NCBI GenBank assembly: GCA_903918885.1
Contig: CAIXFY010000027.1
Coordinates: 1 to 64,000, forward strand
Origin: an uncultured Verrucomicrobia subdivision 3 bacterium
GTDB lineage: Bacteria > Verrucomicrobiota > Verrucomicrobiia > Limisphaerales > UBA11358
DNA: 64,000 nucleotides
Direction of reading: 5' to 3'
This document shows positions 62,021-64,000 of this stretch, in pieces. The translations under genes and the position numbers were made by a program. Every line of letters starts with the position of its first letter. Positions within the stretch are counted from its first letter, which is position 1. Below the pieces are notes generated by a model that saw only the letters and a list, made by a program, of their open reading frames with translations, was not told the origin of the DNA and ran no database searches.

Positions 62021-63243
62021 GCCAAACCGCCGCAAATCAAACTGCGGCACGATTACGCCTGCGGCTTACGAACACCGCCGAAACTATCGTCCGCTCCGGC
62101 CATCCGTGGCTTTTCGCCGACAGCATCCGTGAGCAGAACCGCGCCGGTCAAACCGGCGAACTCGCCGTCATCTACGACCGTAACGATAAATTTCTCGCCG
62201 TCGGTTTATATGATTTAGATTCACCGATTCGTGTCCGCATCCTGCATGCGGGCAAGCCTCAAACTATTGATATTGCTTGGTGGAAAGCGCATCTGGAAAA
62301 ATCGCTTTTGCGTCGCGAACAACTTTTTGATCTAACAACAACCGGCTATCGCTTGATTCACGGCGAGAGTGACGGCTGGCCGGCGATAGTGCTGGATAAA
62401 TATGATTCCACACTCGTGCTAAAAATCTATTCCGCCGCGTGGCTGCCGCGATTGGACGAAATTGTTTCGTTGTTCCTTGAAAAAATTCCGCGCGAACGCA
62501 TCGTTCTCCGCTTGAGCCGGAACATCCAGCCGCTTGCAGAGAAACAATTTCAGCTGCGCGACGGCCAAATGCTATTTGGCTCGCCGCCAGCTGGCGCAGT
62601 GATTTTTTCCGAGAACGGAATTCGCTTTGAGGCTGATGTTTTGCGCGGACAGAAAACGGGATTCTTCCTTGACCAGCGCGAGAACCGCGCTGAGGTAGAA
62701 AAGCTTTCAGGAGGCAAAAAAGTTTTGAACGCCTTCAGTTTTTCCGGCGGCTTCTCGGTATATGCCGCACGCGGCGGTGCAACTTCCGTGACCGATTTGG
62801 ACATCAGCGCGCACGCTCTGGAATCGGCCAAACGCAATTTCGCTCTGAACGAAAAAATTCCAGCGGTCGCAAGTTGTCACCACGAAACCGTGCAGGCTGA
62901 CTGTTTTGATTGGCTGGAAAAAACGGCGGGCAAATTTGATTTGATTGTGCTCGATCCGCCATCGCTCGCCAAACGAGCGGCGGAGCGCGAAGGTGCCATT
63001 CGTGCTTACGAACGTTTGAATTCACTTGGAATCATGCAGCTATCACGCGACGGCATTCTGGTGGCCGGTTCCTGTTCGGCGCATGTTTCATCAGTGGAGT
63101 TTTATGACGCAGTGCGCCGGGCGGCGATGAAGTCTGGCCGGAAATTTGCCGAGTTGAAAACGTTGCGGCATCCGCCGGATCATCCAGCCGGGTTCAAGGA
63201 GGCGGAATATTTGAAGGTGATTTATCTAAAGTTCGCGACGTAG
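62017..63243 (+). CDS. Class I SAM-dependent 23S rRNA cytosine methyltransferase, RlmI-like
   Basis: N-terminal PUA domain (residues ~8-90, with [10 protein letters not shown]), a central EEHEE-type region, and a Rossmann methyltransferase with [34 protein letters not shown] and [10 protein letters not shown]. RlmI makes m5C1962 in 23S rRNA; this group has similar layout, though target position is not proven. The stop TAG is the first triplet of an inverted repeat. Confidence 0.9.
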   Translation: MSQTAANQTAARLRLRLTNTAETIVRSGHPWLFADSIREQNRAGQTGELAVIYDRNDKFLAVGLYDLDSPIRVRILHAGKPQTIDIAWWKAHLEKSLLRREQLFDLTTTGYRLIHGESDGWPAIVLDKYDSTLVLKIYSAAWLPRLDEIVSLFLEKIPRERIVLRLSRNIQPLAEKQFQLRDGQMLFGSPPAGAVIFSENGIRFEADVLRGQKTGFFLDQRENRAEVEKLSGGKKVLNAFSFSGGFSVYAARGGATSVTDLDISAHALESAKRNFALNEKIPAVASCHHETVQADCFDWLEKTAGKFDLIVLDPPSLAKRAAEREGAIRAYERLNSLGIMQLSRDGILVAGSCSAHVSSVEFYDAVRRAAMKSGRKFAELKTLRHPPDHPAGFKEAEYLKVIYLKFAT

Positions 63244-63308
63244 CGGCGTCTCGGTAGAGCGCCGCATTTTTTACGCAAAGTTTGCCGCGCTCTGCCGAGA
63301 CGCGGCTA
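63241..63308. repeat. TAGCGGCGTCTCGG inverted repeat supplying two convergent stop codons
   Basis: TAGCGGCGTCTCGGTAGAGC pairs with GCTCTGCCGAGACGCGGCTA. The left-most TAG ends the methyltransferase gene and the right-most CTA is the TAG of the opposite-strand kdsD. The stem can also terminate both transcripts. Confidence 0.85.
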
Positions 63309-64000
63309 CACAATTTTCAGCTTCGGCAAATCCTGCGAGTCCACCAAGCCCACCGGTTCGTTCTTGGCGTTCACGACGATGAGGTCGTCAATGTTCCGCT
63401 CGTTGAAAATCTTCAGCGCTTCGACCGCCAGCGCGGTGTCGCGGACGCAAATGGGATTCCGCGTCATGATTTTCTTGAGCGGCTGCGACAGGAGTTTTTC
63501 GTCGTTCGCCATGTGTCGGCGAAAATCGCCATCGGTGAAGATGCCGGCGAGTTTGCCGCGCGCGTTCACCACGGCGAGGCTGCCGGACTTGGCGTGTGTC
63601 ATCACCAGCAGCGCTTCCTTCACGGAAAGATTTTCGGACGCAATCGCATTGCGCTCGCCGCGGCGCATGATTTCGCCGACTTTTAGCAGCATGGCGCGGC
63701 CAATGGCGCCGCTGGGATGATACTTGGCAAAATCTTTCTGCGTGAATCCGCGCGCGGCCAGCACCGCCATGGCCAGCGCGTCGCCCATGACGAGCGTGGC
63801 GGTCGTGCTGCTCGTTGGCGCGAGGTTGAAGGGACAGGCTTCTTTGGGAACTTTGACGCTGAGCGTAACGTCGCTGTGCCGCGCGAGGGAAGATTTTAAG
63901 TTTCCGGTTAAAGAAATAATTTTGACGGAAAACCGTTTTAGCGCGGGCAGCAGATTGAGCAATTCCTCCGATTCTCCGGAATAGCTCAGGGCGAGAATCA
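63306..64000 (-). CDS. kdsD: D-arabinose-5-phosphate isomerase KdsD (KpsF/GutQ family), 3' part
   Basis: The visible 231 residues cover the end of a SIS sugar-isomerase domain (ALSYSGESEELL, EACPFNLAPTSSTTATLVMGDALA, then FAKYHPSGAIG) and two CBS domains (VGEIMRRGE.., MTRNPICV), the standard KdsD layout. The N-terminal ~100 residues lie beyond the window edge. It converts ribulose-5-phosphate to arabinose-5-phosphate for KDO synthesis, in line with waaA in the same window. Confidence 0.93.
   Translation of the reverse strand, partial: ILALSYSGESEELLNLLPALKRFSVKIISLTGNLKSSLARHSDVTLSVKVPKEACPFNLAPTSSTTATLVMGDALAMAVLAARGFTQKDFAKYHPSGAIGRAMLLKVGEIMRRGERNAIASENLSVKEALLVMTHAKSGSLAVVNARGKLAGIFTDGDFRRHMANDEKLLSQPLKKIMTRNPICVRDTALAVEALKIFNERNIDDLIVVNAKNEPVGLVDSQDLPKLKIV

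Overview
The window is a GC-rich chromosomal segment of a Gram-negative bacterium, most likely from the Verrucomicrobiota (Pedosphaera/Limisphaerales-like). The clues are: a GreA with a very long N-terminal domain; a type IV prepilin-like protein with the [16 protein letters not shown] leader typical of this phylum; Tat-exported Gfo/Idh/MocA and TIM-barrel sugar isomerase proteins; a divergent recombinase family with an AQ-type box; and many intergenic hairpin repeats. KDO transferase (waaA) and KDO-pathway isomerase (kdsD) genes imply lipopolysaccharide, and an mreBCD/PBP2/RodA operon implies a rod-type wall machinery.

Layout. 0.2-2.9 kb: two Tat-exported sugar-metabolism proteins. 3.0-3.5 kb: a recombinase remnant beside a tRNA with a CAU anticodon. 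3.5-8.3 kb: an Mrp/ApbC P-loop ATPase divergent from a sufD-sufU-sufT-sufS operon, which carries a Fur-family-like palindrome on its promoter. 8.4-11.7 kb: ychF, a LysE-type exporter and the phosphatidylethanolamine genes pssA and psd. 11.8-14.9 kb: small uncharacterised genes, including a Sel1-repeat protein. 15.0-15.8 kb: the only long non-coding stretch, packed with repeats. 15.8-25.5 kb: housekeeping genes (greA, rsmB, fabI, trmL-truA-ruvX, thyA-folA). 25.6-31.1 kb: rpsA, two minor proteins and RNase E/G. 31.1-39.0 kb: mreB-mreC-mreD-mrdA-rodA-rng and a topoisomerase IV A-like gene. 39.2-45.2 kb: a large secreted PL6-like polysaccharide lyase, the prepilin-like protein and the housekeeping sigma factor. 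45.3-56.2 kb: waaA, an NhaD-like antiporter, a GT39 membrane glycosyltransferase, mfd, a rhodanese, a DUF3108 protein and a pseudouridine synthase-methyltransferase fusion. 56.2-59.8 kb: a compact integrated element. 59.9-64.0 kb: recF, trpS, an RlmI-like methyltransferase and the 3' part of kdsD.

Three things stand out. First, a 57-bp palindromic element is inserted in frame (19 codons) in both rsmB and mfd, with only two base differences between copies, resembling in principle the Rickettsia palindromic elements. Other hairpin repeats also supply coding sequence or stop codons (the truA tail; both convergent stops at 63.24-63.31 kb). Second, a ~3.6-kb element bounded by a 17-bp direct repeat carries a tyrosine recombinase lacking the usual first catalytic Arg, a GIY-YIG protein, a small DNA-binding-type protein and an ECF-like sigma factor. 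Paired TGTCAG motifs at identical spacing lie near both ends. Third, an array of about eight degenerate 21-bp units sits in the repeat-rich gap near 15.3 kb.

The sequence alone does not identify the species. Gene starts on the minus strand often lack a clear Shine-Dalgarno sequence, so several starts are best guesses. Intergenic stretches not listed are short (under about 220 bases), and I saw nothing definite in them.
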